Below, one piece after another: positions 34,212-44,120 of a stretch of 64,000 bases of DNA. The translations under genes were made by a program, and so were the position numbers. The first letter of the stretch is position 1. Every line of letters starts with the position of its first letter. The notes below the pieces were generated by a model. It saw only the letters and a program-made list of their open reading frames with translations, did no database searches and was not told where the DNA came from. The stretch is from NCBI RefSeq assembly GCF_040412425.1, contig NC_089766.1, positions 50,764,797 to 50,828,796 on the forward strand, given 5' to 3'. The DNA comes from Macrobrachium rosenbergii (lineage: Eukaryota > Arthropoda > Malacostraca > Decapoda > Palaemonidae).

Positions 34212-34310
34212 TCCTACCAAATAAGATATTTCTAATTATATCTTCCTACCAAATAAAATATTTTTAATTTTATCTTCCTACCAAATAAGATATTTCTAAT
34301 TTTATCTAGC
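34212..34310 (+). repeat. ~36-bp tandem repeat, three units
   Basis: Three near-identical units of TATCTTCCTACCAAATAAGA plus a short AT-rich tail lie head to tail. Confidence 0.85.
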
Positions 34311-34559
34311 TTGTAGCCAAAATTTGTTTTACTTTATATGCTATGTTGTGTAATAATGTGTTTGATACTCCACTTCAGATGTGGTTCAACTATTAACTTT
34401 GGTATACTGTATTCAACTTACTCTAGCATAAGCTACAGTACATTGTAGATTACAAAAGATGAGTAACATTAAAGGGAGTGATGGTGGGAGGAAGGGCGGG
34501 GGAGTGGAAGAGACATAGACAGCAAGCCCTGACTGACAAAAAAAAAATACTTGAATTTA

Positions 34560-34690
34560 CAGTGCTCTGGGATAGGTTAGTTAAGGTCTGGTAGGTTAGG
34601 ACCTTAACCCTCTCTTGAATTTACAGTGCCCTTGGTTGGGTTAGGTTAGGTCTGATAGGCTATCACATAACCTTATTTGAATTTATGGTA
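34560..34690 (-). repeat. short block of fold-back-family subrepeats
   Basis: Two units of about 60-65 bp (gaatttacagtgcYcttgg, gttaggttaggtctgRtagg) match the subrepeats of the palindrome at 36.6-38.6 kb, in the orientation of its right arm. Confidence 0.7.
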
Positions 34691-34719
34691 TTTCTAAGTA
34701 TTAACTCCACGTGTTTTTA

Positions 34720-35191
34720 CCTTGGAAATTGTTTTTCCTATACTTTTAGGGCTGCTGATAAAGGAGACACATTTGTTTGTTATCGGCCAAGTGTTATTTT
34801 CCTCCTAACTCTACCCAACAGTAAAGAGGAGCTGTGGGAATTAGGGGTTTTGGGTGGGGGAGAGCACGCCAAACGAAGCGGACATGTTTACATTGTGGAA
34901 AAGTACTCAGAAAGTGTAAAATGCCAGGGAGCCATTTGTTGCGGGGAGGGATCGGCTGAAGGAAGGGAGGAATGTTGAGAAGGCAGGGAGAGAGTTCTCA
35001 CATCCCCAAATGCGGGGAAGGTAAGAAGCGGCAGTGGGGGTAGGCAGAAGGTACCGGCACCGAGGAAACAGAGGGGGGGGGTGCGGGGTTTAGGTAGGAA
35101 TGCATTAGGAAGCATAACAGGCCTGCAAAAAACAAAACGTAAACTCTTTTATCATCAGCCCTAAAAGTATAGGGAAAACCAATTTCCAAGG
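34720..35191. repeat. 472-bp inverted-repeat element, family copy 1
   Basis: Ends of about 46 bp (ccttggaaattgtttttcct, acttttagggctg) are inverted at 35148-35191. The interior shares the words gggttYtgggtgggg, gacatgtttac, gggagcca and gggagggancggctgaa with the interior of 60232-60734 in opposite orientation, so they are copies of one family. It encodes nothing recognisable. It may be part of a larger fold-back element because a subrepeat block lies beside it. Confidence 0.7.
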
Positions 35192-36311
35192 CACCAATCA
35201 GTCCTCAGGAGTTCCGATCTCATAAAATAATCTTAAAAAAAAAAAAAAAAAAATACCATTTGATAGAATAAGAAGCCAAGCCCCAACAGACTTACCTTAA
35301 GGACTCCGAGCCTGTTTATGGGGAGCAGGGTGCGTTTTGCCGCACCTACATGCTATTTTTCTGAATATCCAGCCTGCACTCACTACCACACCAGGGGCTA
35401 ATTTTTTTTTTTTTTTTTAAGGCCATGATCTTGACGCAGCTGAATTAACATCTCGTAATTGCCATGAGAACAGATGCTAAATTACCGGTAGTTGACGTAA
35501 CAGTTCTCGCAGGTAACGGGCAAAGAGTGGTGAGTTACAGGCTCAAAGGAGCATTAAGTTTATGGCAAGGACTCAGCCGGTGTAATGAAACAAAATATGC
35601 AGTTATTCAAATTATTAAAACACAGGCCTACGTTGGAGTAAAGCTAGTGGTGGGTTGAGAGAAGAGGGGTTGGGGGGTAAATGACATCAATGTGAAAAGG
35701 AGGGAAAGGGGTTTGCATAAGAATCTGTGAAGGAAAGTAGGAAACTTTCAGAGTGGTAACGCATAGAAGAGCGATAATGCACAGAGAGCCAGAAAGTTGT
35801 AATAAACGTTACAGCAACCAAAAGGAAAAGCTTTGTACAGGTTATCATAATAACCTCACCAACCTAGAACAGTAGGCCGCGTTAATTAAATGAGGGCGTT
35901 TACAGAAAGAGTAAAGTTCAGGTTATTATACTAACCAAACCCACCCAACATAACCTAACATAGCAGGCTGCTTTACCTGGCTGCTTTAAAGAAAACCTAA
36001 ATTAGTTAAACAGAACAAAGTTCAAGTAGGTTAACCGAAGCTATTAGTTGAAGGAAGGGTTACAAATCATTCCAACGCAAAAAGACAGGTGCAACAGTTG
36101 GAAAGATGGTGGTCTAACCAGTGAGGATCGCATATGAATAACCCCCACACCCCCTCCAACGGCGGGAGAAACTTCTCAATTCCTCCTGAAACCCACTGTT
36201 TCCTCAGAGTTCTTCTAGGATGCAGCCCAATTCTTCAAGGCCTATAATCAATTGTAATGCTGTATTGTAACACTTACAAGGTAAATGTCACTTGGAGGGA
36301 AAAATAAAGTT
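35192..36311. other. spacer with poly-A/T runs and scattered TTAGG-like words
   Basis: An A run at about 35234-35254 and a T run at about 35402-35419 are visible. Words such as aacctaacatagcaggctgc near 35.95 kb recall the neighbouring fold-back subrepeats. No gene was seen. Confidence 0.45.
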
Positions 36312-36575
36312 AAGTATACCTTAGTTTAACCATACCACTGAGCTGATTAACAGCTCTCCTAGGGCTAGCCCAAAGGATTAGATTTATTTTATGTGGCTAA
36401 GAACCAATTGGTTACCTAGCGACGGGACCTACAGCTTATTGTGGAATCTGAACCACATTATAGCGAGAAATGAATTTCTGTCACCAGAAATAAATTCCTC
36501 TTTTTCTTCATTGGCCGGTCGGAGATTCGAACTCGCGGCCAGCAGAGTGCTAGCTGAGAACGGAACCTGCTCGCT
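36312..36575 (-). repeat. tRNA-derived SINE, minus strand
   Basis: On the minus strand the copy reads: B-box-like gagttcgaatctcc, then gaggaatttatttctggtga, cgctataatgtggttcagat, ccacaataagctgtaggtcc, aaccaattggttcttagcca, ggagagctgttaatcagctc and ends near ggtatactta. It is the same family as 59515-59797 and the fragment at 41029-41077. I recognise this body from decapod genomes. It abuts the left arm of the large palindrome. Confidence 0.85.
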
Positions 36576-36576
36576 T

Positions 36577-37410
36577 ACCTCATTTTAGGGCGTAACGTTC
36601 TTAGCTAGTCAAGGCCTAACCCCACCCACATTAGCTTAGGGTACTGTAAATTCAAACGGTTGCGTCCAAACCCACCGGATCTAACCTGACTTAGGCCATT
36701 GTAATTTCAAAAGGGATATATACATCCTTGTCTACCATAATATGAATTCATGTAGGGTTACATCCTAACCTAACACACCTAACCTAATCTAGGGCACTGT
36801 AAATTCAAACTTGTGGTCTAACCTACCACACCTAACTTAACCTAACCTGGGGTGATGTAAATTCGATTGGGGTCGATCCCTACCCTATCATGCCCAATCT
36901 AACCTAGGCCACAGTACATTCCAAGGGGTTACATCCTAACCTACCACACCTAACCTAATGCAGCCTAGTGCACTGTAAATCTACTAAGGTTTCGTCATAA
37001 GCTACCAGACTTAATCTAACCCAACCTACGGCTCTGTAAATTCAAACAGGTTGCATCCCAAGTTGCCAGAATTAATCTAATTTAACCAAGGCTCTGTAAA
37101 TTCAAACAGGGTTAGGTAATAACCTACCACACAAACTTAAATCAAAAAAAAAAAAAGGGCTACATCCTATCCTACCTACCATACCTAGCCTAACCTAGAT
37201 CATTGTAAATTCGGTAGAACTAAGTAGTAGCTCACTGGCAGCGATTTCCTTCTAACCTAATTTTTTCTACAGATTTATGGTTGCTAATTATTGATTTACC
37301 TTCAATTTTTGTTGCACAATTGTAATTAACCACAGAGCTTCGTCCAACAAGCTGGGGGATTTGCTCCCCTGCTTGTTGCTATCCTACAATTTAGGGGACC
37401 CCTAGGGAAA
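36577..37410 (+). repeat. left arm of a 2-kb fold-back repeat
   Basis: The arm starts acctcattttagggcgtaac and ends cctacaatttaggggacccc. It is inverted at 37861-38629. Most of it is built of ~55-70-bp subrepeats with the pattern ACATCCTAACCTACCACACC-TAACCTAACCTAGGGCACTGTAAATTCAAAC. The inner 170 bp are unique to the family (tttttctacagatttatggt, caattgtaattaaccaca). Confidence 0.88.
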
Positions 37411-37860
37411 GTGGGGCTGCATTATGTACAGGAGCAGTAATAACTGTGAATTATTAACTCAAAATGAAGGCAAGCAGAAAGAAAAGCCAGTTATACAAGA
37501 CAAAAACAGAAAGAAATATAAGTAACTTGAAGTATAAATCCAAACGTCGCTTTTCTCACGTAGAGTTAATGGTGTAACGTGATTGGTTGGATAAGTATTT
37601 AAAGGCTTTGGACCCACCCCGCCCCGCCCCCTTTTTCCTCAGTAATGAGTCGGCTTGTGTACCAAAAGCTCCTCTATAAGAGTGTGCATTCGAAATAGCA
37701 GTGGTAGTGAGAGTATGCGTCTTTGTAACGGCTACCTTTGTCATCTTGTTCCTCCTGTGTTTGTGTATGGGTTTTTTCATCTCTGTAATGCAGCATACAG
37801 TAAAATTTGATCGCCTTCTCAGCCCCCACCCGGTGTTCTACAACACCAATAACCCCACAG
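37411..37860. other. loop of the fold-back repeat
   Basis: A 450-bp spacer between the arms. A GC-rich stretch (ccaccccgccccgccccc) with a nearby ataagtatttaaag resembles, inverted, 58420-58480. No convincing gene is present; the overlapping frames at 37674-37973 on both strands lack motifs. Confidence 0.55.
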
Positions 37861-38629
37861 AAACCCCTACGGGTCCCATAAATTGTAGGATAGCAACAAG
37901 CAAATCCCATAGCTTGTTGGACGTTCTGTGGATAATTACAATTGTGCAACAAAAATTGAAGGCAAATCAATAATTAGCAACCAAAAATCTGTAGAAAAAA
38001 TTTGGTTAGAAGGAAATCAAAGCTTGTGGAGCTACTACTTAGTTCTACCGGGTTTACAATGATCTAGGTTAGGCTGGGTATGGTAAGTAGGATAGGTCGT
38101 AGCCCTTTTTTTTTTTTTTTTTTTTTTAAGTTTGGTGTTGTAGGTTACTACCTAACCCTGTGTGAATTTACAGAGCCTTGGTTAGATTAGATTAATTCTG
38201 GCAACTTAGGATGCAACCCTGTCTGAATTTACAGAGCCATAGGTTGGGTTAGATTAAGTCTGGTAGCTTATGAAGAAACCTTAGTAGATTTTACAGTGCA
38301 CTAGGCTGCATTAGGTTAAGTGTGGTAGGTTAGGATGTAACCCTTGGAATTTACAGTGGCCTAGGTTAGGTTAAATTAGGTATGGTAGGTTGGACCACAA
38401 CTTTGAATTTACAGTGGCCTAGATAAGGTTAGGTGTGTTAGGTTAGGATGTAACCCCACATGAATAATTATGGTGGACAAGGATGTAACCCTTTTGAAAT
38501 TACAATGCCCTAAGTCAGGTTAGATCTGGTAGGTTTGGATGCAACCCTGTTTGAACTTACAGTGCCCTAAGCTAACGTGGGTGGGGTTAGGCCCTGACTA
38601 AGTAAGAATGTTACGCCCTAAAGTGAGGT
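37861..38629 (-). repeat. right arm of a 2-kb fold-back repeat
   Basis: Inverse of the left arm with moderate divergence and small indels. It contains a T run at about 38107-38127 where the left arm has an A run (37143-37156). Confidence 0.88.
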
Positions 38630-39259
38630 TAAGTTCGTTACTTTCTTCTCCTTTGATGTTTTCCCCCCACCCAAAATCCCATTTGCCCAATGTGGTCCCC
38701 TTTATTTGTCAAATAAAAGGGGAATGCTCCAATGATCCTTGATTATTACTAACATCATTGGAAACAGGTTTCTTCACTTTTAAGTCAAACAATGCTTACT
38801 GCAGTGATATTCAAATTAAACAAAATAAGCCGCAGAACCTTCCAGTAGCATTACCAGAACCAATTACTGAAATTTTGGTAGATTTTGGTAATTTTTGGTA
38901 TTTTGACTGGACAACATAAAACAATAAAGGGTGTATAGGCTTATACGACGCAGTGCCACCGAGATAACTTGAAAAAATTGACAGAAATGATAGAAATTTG
39001 GTTTTACATTTATCCACTCCAGAATAAATGCCCTCACAAGTTACAACCTTATACCAAATACGAACACGGAAAACCAACACTCATTGGGAAAATCAGCCAA
39101 TCAGAAGTGTCCGTAACTTCGTGTGGGAGAAGACGGCTCCTCATTGGCTGAACTGGCCAATGAGTACGAATGCAACCAAAGGCAATAGATACACTTCACG
39201 ATGTAACTTCACTGACATCTCTTAACCTTGTGAGGATACGGTAACAAGGTGTCCGGCAG
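38630..39259. other. spacer, no gene seen
   Basis: A short region with a 10-bp word (tttggtaattttt/attttggtag) repeated near 38875-38900. No further structure was recognised. Confidence 0.4.
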
Positions 39260-39337
39260 CAGGGTTGCCAGAAGTTTGAGCACAAAAAAATGGACAGTAG
39301 TCATTTGAAAATAGGACATTTGAGATTAAAAAAAGAG

Positions 39338-39407
<70 letters not shown>

Positions 39408-39911
39408 AAATTTATATATGTACGTATGTATGTACGTATTGTGTTAAGAGGAGCAGGTGCAGGAAAACAAGCAGATTCCAAATTCAGTATATTTATAATC
39501 CAATATTTCGTGACCCTTTGACACATCATTAGGAACATCCGCAAAAAAGCGGACTGGAGGCGCCTCGCCGAGGCGATGCCAAGTCTGACAACCATTGCAA
39601 TGACTGCAAGTTGTTAACGTTCAAAGTGGTACGTGTTTGGCAAATATGGTGACTGGTGTATTGAACTGTTAATTCATAGTAGCATTAGTTGAATGGGATG
39701 ATGTATTTATACTTCTGATTAATTTTATAATCATTGTAATTAATATTTGTGATAACATGAAACTGACAAGACCTGGAAACAGATATAAGAGGAAGTGAAA
39801 AAGTGACAGAAAAGGACAGTTTTTGACTGCCCTTTTTTTCTTCAAAAATAAAGGACAGGCGGATTTCTAAGAGGACAGACTGTCCATAAAAGGACAGACA
39901 TGGCACCCCTG
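39260..39911. mobile_element. hAT-like MITE (652 bp)
   Basis: The left end CAGGGTTGCCA and right end TGGCACCCCTG are inverted repeats with one mismatch. Eight-base direct repeats flank them: tccggcag (39252-39259) and cccggcag (39912-39919). CAGGG-type ends and an 8-bp duplication point to the hAT superfamily. The interior has an (AT)n tract (39342-39403) and inverted tracts (aaaggacag at the right, tggacagt at the left). No transposase is encoded. Confidence 0.75.
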
Positions 39912-39962
39912 CCCGGCAGTAACCATTGCTGGATCCTCGATCAGGGTTGCCAACCCCCGAAG

Positions 39963-40184
39963 TCAAGCAATACCAAATCGACCATCATCTTCTTCTTCTT
40001 TTTCTTTTAACGTGCTTTTATTCCCATTTTTGTATGGGGTAAGCACGATGCCTTCTTTGAAGGACTTTTTGATTTGGCTTTGGGGTAGACCTGTGGTCTC
40101 GATCGGCTGCCCTGCCTGACATCGCTTAGACCCCGGTACGTATGTTTCATGTATCATACCAGACCCAACGCCCTTTAATACCAA
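39963..40184. repeat. possible dispersed repeat
   Basis: The stretch with aacgtgcttttattcccat and taagcacgatgccttctttg looks familiar to me from other decapod non-coding sequences, but I cannot verify this here. A second possible hAT-like end (cagggttgccaac) starts at about 39944 with no partner found. The minus-strand frame has no domain. Confidence 0.25.
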
Positions 40185-40835
40185 ATTTCATGCTTCAATG
40201 CCAAATTAGGAAAATACATATTATTTAAGTGAGGGGGAGAGATTGTATGAAAATTCATTTGCCACCTTTATTGCTGAATCTTATAAAAGTAGCATGAGCA
40301 TTTTAAGTTAGAACAATGCAGCTTCTGTTATTAAAGTTAAATACTGTAATGTAAACAAAAACCCAGCTTATAAGTGAGGATTATTTAAAGCAATGACATA
40401 CGTGATATACGAAGGATGGTGCTACTTACCATTGTTGGGATGATTTTTTTTTTTTTGGTGACATGAATCATCATCATCATCATCACTTTCATTATCACTA
40501 TGATCAATAACATTATTATCACTGTTTCCCATTGTAGGCACCAGAAAGGTTTCAAAAACTAAATTTTAACTCAAAGGGTTTAAAAAAAGGGAAATACACC
40601 CAGATAAACCTATTTAGGAGACAGCAAAGAATAGAAGGAAATGTAGGAGTCAAACAATTGCAAAACTACTAAGCATCATCAATATAAAATTAAAGTCGCC
40701 TAAAAACAAGATAACTTTCAACCTAGGTACGTTTCAGGTTGATTCCAGAACACATTTCTCCCATTTTAAACCTTGGAATTTCCAACTGTTCTAGAAATAA
40801 TATCAAGCTAATAAAATTGCTTATATATGCTTGTG

Positions 40836-40949
<114 letters not shown>

Positions 40950-41028
40950 ACTTTTTCAATAGTTCCATATGCTGTTCAACTGAAATCAAACATCTCTTGA
41001 AAGAATAACGTAGTTATATACTGCAATA

Positions 41029-41077
41029 GGAGAGCTGTTAATCAGCTCAGTGGTCTGGTAAAACTAAGGTATACTTA
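41029..41077 (+). repeat. 49-bp 5'-truncated SINE with target duplication
   Basis: Only the 3' end of the SINE is present (ggagagctgttaatcagctc through ggtatactta). It is bounded by a perfect 9-bp direct repeat actgcaata (41020-41028 and 41078-41086). This defines the 3' terminus of the family and fits target-primed reverse transcription that stopped early. Confidence 0.85.
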
Positions 41078-41118
41078 ACTGCAATACAATTATTATATAT
41101 ATTATATAATAAGGATAT

Positions 41119-41446
41119 TGTAAGGACGTCAGGCGTCTCTTCCCTTCCCGTCAATCACGATCATGTATCACATCTATCAACACAGCGAGAATCTCAAGTA
41201 CTGTATATATTTCTATGTAGAATTTCCTGGGCTTTTCGCCAATATATATTTTATCACTGTATGTACAATACGTCTCTTATTATTGCTATCTGATTGACTG
41301 TTAACAAACACAAAGTGCTCTCACTCAGCGTGCGGGTCACGGCAATCAAAGGTCCGGCAGTTGGTTTCCGTCTGCACGCTGCTATGTATACCTGTGCCCA
41401 AGTAAATAAATTACTCAGTACCCAGTTCTGTCTCTTTGACCTCACA
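41119..41446 (+). repeat. 5' LTR of the CsRn1-like element
   Basis: It begins tgtaaggacgtcagg and ends about two bases before the primer site. A related LTR at 61987-62351 shares agaatttcctggNcttt, tattttatcactgta and cgacaaacaca-type words. A possible poly(A) signal is the aataaa in aagtaaataaattac. Confidence 0.7.
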
Positions 41447-41448
41447 AC

Positions 41449-41456
41449 TGGTGACC
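41449..41456 (+). other. primer-binding site, tRNA-Trp type (decayed)
   Basis: TGGTGACC follows the LTR by two bases. It matches the start of the tRNA-Trp primer site TGGTGACCCCGA; the rest has mutated. The intact form is at 63401. Confidence 0.65.
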
Positions 41457-42060
41457 TTAGGAGCGACGGTAAACACAGGGGTTTTGGCTTTGCCATTAAT
41501 GGACTTACTGCGGCAACTTTACCTTTAGAGGGCCCTTAACGGAACCATACAATGACAAAGTCTAGGCCTCTGAAAGCTCCTTCCTCAGAGAATGCCTATG
41601 CCACTAACGGACTAATTACAGCATACCTCCTTCAGATACGTTCTGGCATTCTCGAACGGTTTGGCCCTGCCATTTACGATTCACGTTGACCGTATTCAGA
41701 AGTCATTAACAGAACCACATGGCGTATAGTTTTGACTTCTGACGAGCCCCAAACATCGTTAACGGACTAAACACGGTGCTTATTTCGCGTTTTGGTGTGG
41801 GGCAAAATGTCAGACACTGAGGTAGAAAGTTTTTCCGAGGGCATACAGATCCTCTGCAGTCCCCTCTCACCTTCGAAGGCAACAATAAGTCAGGCAATAA
41901 AACGCCCACCATTCTCATGGCAAAATACCGCATCCTAATTCCTGTGGCCAGACATCCATTTCCGCGTAGCAAAATCACGGATGAGGAAACCAAAGCGGAC
42001 ATCACCATGACAACGCTGCCAGAGGAGATCTTCACAAAATCACCCAATGGTTGGACTCAC
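41457..42060 (+). pseudogene. leader and gag remnant of the CsRn1-like element
   Basis: The leader repeats a ~20-bp motif of the form cactaacgga-c-cacggcg at irregular spacing (for example 41590-41610 and 41755-41785). An ATG near 41811 starts a short frame (MSDTEVESFSEG) that ends in a stop after about 45 codons. No nucleocapsid motif remains. Confidence 0.45.
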
Positions 42061-42199
42061 AGCCAGGCAAAGTCAAGTACAGAGACTTGTGAGAGAAACT
42101 CATCGACACACTCCATGCCCGTCCCAGAGAGCCCAATGCGCCCTCGACCTGATGACCTAGCTCTGGGGATGCATCACCCAGGACACCTGGGACGAACTA

Positions 42200-42625
42200 C
42201 CAGTACATCCCAACGATGTTCCGAAGACAGCCATCATCAAGCAGTTTGGGACATATACCTTCTCCTACTCCACCTTTGGCCTCAGGAACGTTGGGGCCAC
42301 ATTCCAACGCCTCATGAACAGCATCTTGGGTGACCTACCTTTCTGCGTCTGCTGCTTGACGACATCCTGATCTTCTCAGGTCCCCGGAGGAGCACCTGGG
42401 TCACATCCGGGCTGTGCAGAAACGCCTTCAGGAGAATGGTTTGGTTGTCAGATTCAGCAAATGTACCTTTGGAGTGGAGAAGGTAGACTTCCTGGGCCAC
42501 GAGGTCTCTCCGGCAGGTGTCTGCTCCATGGCCTCCAAGGTGAATGCAGTGAAGGAGCTTCCAGCACCAAAAACCATCAAGTCTCTGCAGGAGTTCCTTG
42601 GTATGGTCAACTGATACCAATGTTT
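42200..42625 (+). pseudogene. reverse transcriptase fragment
   Basis: Readable pieces are GTYTFSYSTFGLRNVGATFQ (motif B), LDDILIFS (motif C, Asp pair intact), LQENGLVVRFSKCTFG and VDFLGHEVSPAGV, then ELPAPKTIKSLQEFLGMVN. These are the standard gypsy RT palm-to-thumb segments. Motif A and the fingers are missing through a deletion, and frameshifts split the rest. Confidence 0.85.
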
Positions 42626-42689
42626 TGTGCTGGGCATCGCCTGCATCATGTATCCCCTAACCGGAGTACTGAAGGAAGCCGAAAGCACT

Positions 42690-43100
42690 GACTAGGGAAG
42701 CCCCACAGCAAAGGCTTTCAAACAGACGAAGGCAGCCCTCGCCAAAGCCACCATCTTAACATATCAAGACCCCACACCCCTTGAGACTTACCACTGACGC
42801 CAGCAGATAGTAGGTGTTTCCTGCCACACGCCTGTCTTTTAGCCGTAAGTTAAATCTGCTGAGACCCACTACAGTGCATTCGACAGGGAACTGCTGGCAA
42901 TCTACCAAGCCATGCGGCACTTCAGGTACCTCTTGGACGGCAGCCCTTTCACCATCCTGACAGACCACAAGCCGTTAATACATGCTCATGAGGGCAGGGG
43001 ACGATGGTCAGCAAGGCAGTAACAGCACCTGGCTGCTATCTCTGAGATTCAGCTGCACCATCCATTACGTCCCTGACGCCATGAACCCAGTATCCATGCC
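42690..43100 (+). pseudogene. RNase H fragment
   Basis: Across frames one can read LTTDASR (first Asp), FDRELLAIYQAMRHFRYLL (Glu region), FTILTDHKPL (second Asp) and SCTIHYVPDAMNPV (end). Stops and frameshifts make it non-coding now. Confidence 0.75.
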
Positions 43101-43249
43101 CTATCAAGAACTGAAATAAATTCAGGCCACCTGGGCACAGACTATGAAGACCTGGCGAAGGAACAGGCCGCAGACCTGGAAACGGTTTACCACACGGCAC
43201 TCACTTACCACACTGAGGTGTGAAGTCGATGCCAGTGGGTTGATCCAGA

Positions 43250-43930
43250 TCAATACTTTCTGCGACACCAGCACTGGCCGCCCGTGCCCCTGATACCCGC
43301 ATCACGGAGAAAGCAGACGTTCGACATCATCCACGGGCTGTCCCATCCATCAGGATGGACAATAACTCGCCTGATGACAGAGAAATTCGTGTGGCACGGG
43401 ATCAGGAAGGATGTTCATGAATGGGCGAAGAACTGCATACTATGTCAGACAAGTAAAGATCACCCGCACACGGAATCAGGCATCAGAGACTTCCCTCAAC
43501 CACGATGGCGTTTCGGCACATCCACGTGAGCGTCATAGGACCTCTGCTGCAATCAGGGGTGCCAGATACCTCCTGACAATCACAGACCATTCCACAAGAT
43601 GGCCGGAAACAACCCCTGAGTGGTAGAAGCATCAACAAATGCTGTATTTTAAAGGAAGCCCTACTGTCAAGTTGGATGAGCCGTTTCGGTGTGTCTGACA
43701 GATAATTCTACAGACAGAGGCCCGGCATTCTTAGTGGAACTCTGGGTCTCCCGGCATGCCTGATGGGGACAACACTCCACAGTACAACGGCATGCAACTT
43801 ACGGCCAACAGTATGGTGGAAAGAACCCATCATTCATTGAAAGCAGCTCTGATGCACGTTGCACTGACGAAAATTGGAAGGCACACCTGCCCTGGGTCTC
43901 AAACCACACCAGGGCAAACGGCACCACTGT
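43250..43930 (+). pseudogene. integrase fragment
   Basis: The frame at 43284-43529 has the zinc-binding HHCC part: FDIIHGLSHPSG, FVWHGIRKDVHEWAKNC and CILCQTSK. DHSTRWPE near 43.59 kb marks the first core Asp region. DGDNTPQYNGMQLTANSMVE near 43.8 kb covers the Glu region, with the second-Asp area damaged. It is decayed beyond function. Confidence 0.8.
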
Positions 43931-44120
43931 TAAGAGGTGCAAAATAATGAGCAGGTGGACATCTGCTGGTTTATTAGTTGTTGTTTTAGATTTAGCTGGC
44001 CTTGTGCCAGCACGGGCTCTTTGCTTCCAGAGCAGCCTGAGGGAAGTGGCAGAAGGTTTTTAGGAAAGCAGGCCGCTTATAAAGTGGTCCAAGGACGTCA
44101 GGACAAAGGAATACAATAGG
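43931..44120 (-). repeat. inverted LTR fragment of another element
   Basis: On the minus strand it reads ccactttataagcggcctgc, then the paired-hairpin segment also found at 54.24 kb (gctctggaagcaaagagccc, tgctggcacaaggccagc), then aataaaccagcag and a tail ending gcacctctta. The order TATA-like, AATAAA, end is that of an LTR. It replaces the missing 3' LTR of the CsRn1-like element. Confidence 0.65.

Larger units (their letters stand above)
41119..43935 (+). mobile_element. decayed CsRn1-like LTR retrotransposon
   Basis: It contains an LTR, a tRNA-Trp-type primer site, a gag remnant, RT, RNase H and integrase in gypsy order on the plus strand, heavily mutated with a deletion between gag and RT. 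The matching 3' LTR is missing; an unrelated LTR piece in opposite orientation follows at 43931. The leader resembles that of the element at 63 kb (catta-cgga-cacggcg motifs). I assign it to the CsRn1 group on primer type and integrase style. Confidence 0.8.

Noticed and set aside
36600..38600. Interstitial telomere array
   Set aside because: TTAGG-like words are present but interspersed in ~60-bp subrepeats arranged as inverted arms, not a run of pure pentamers.
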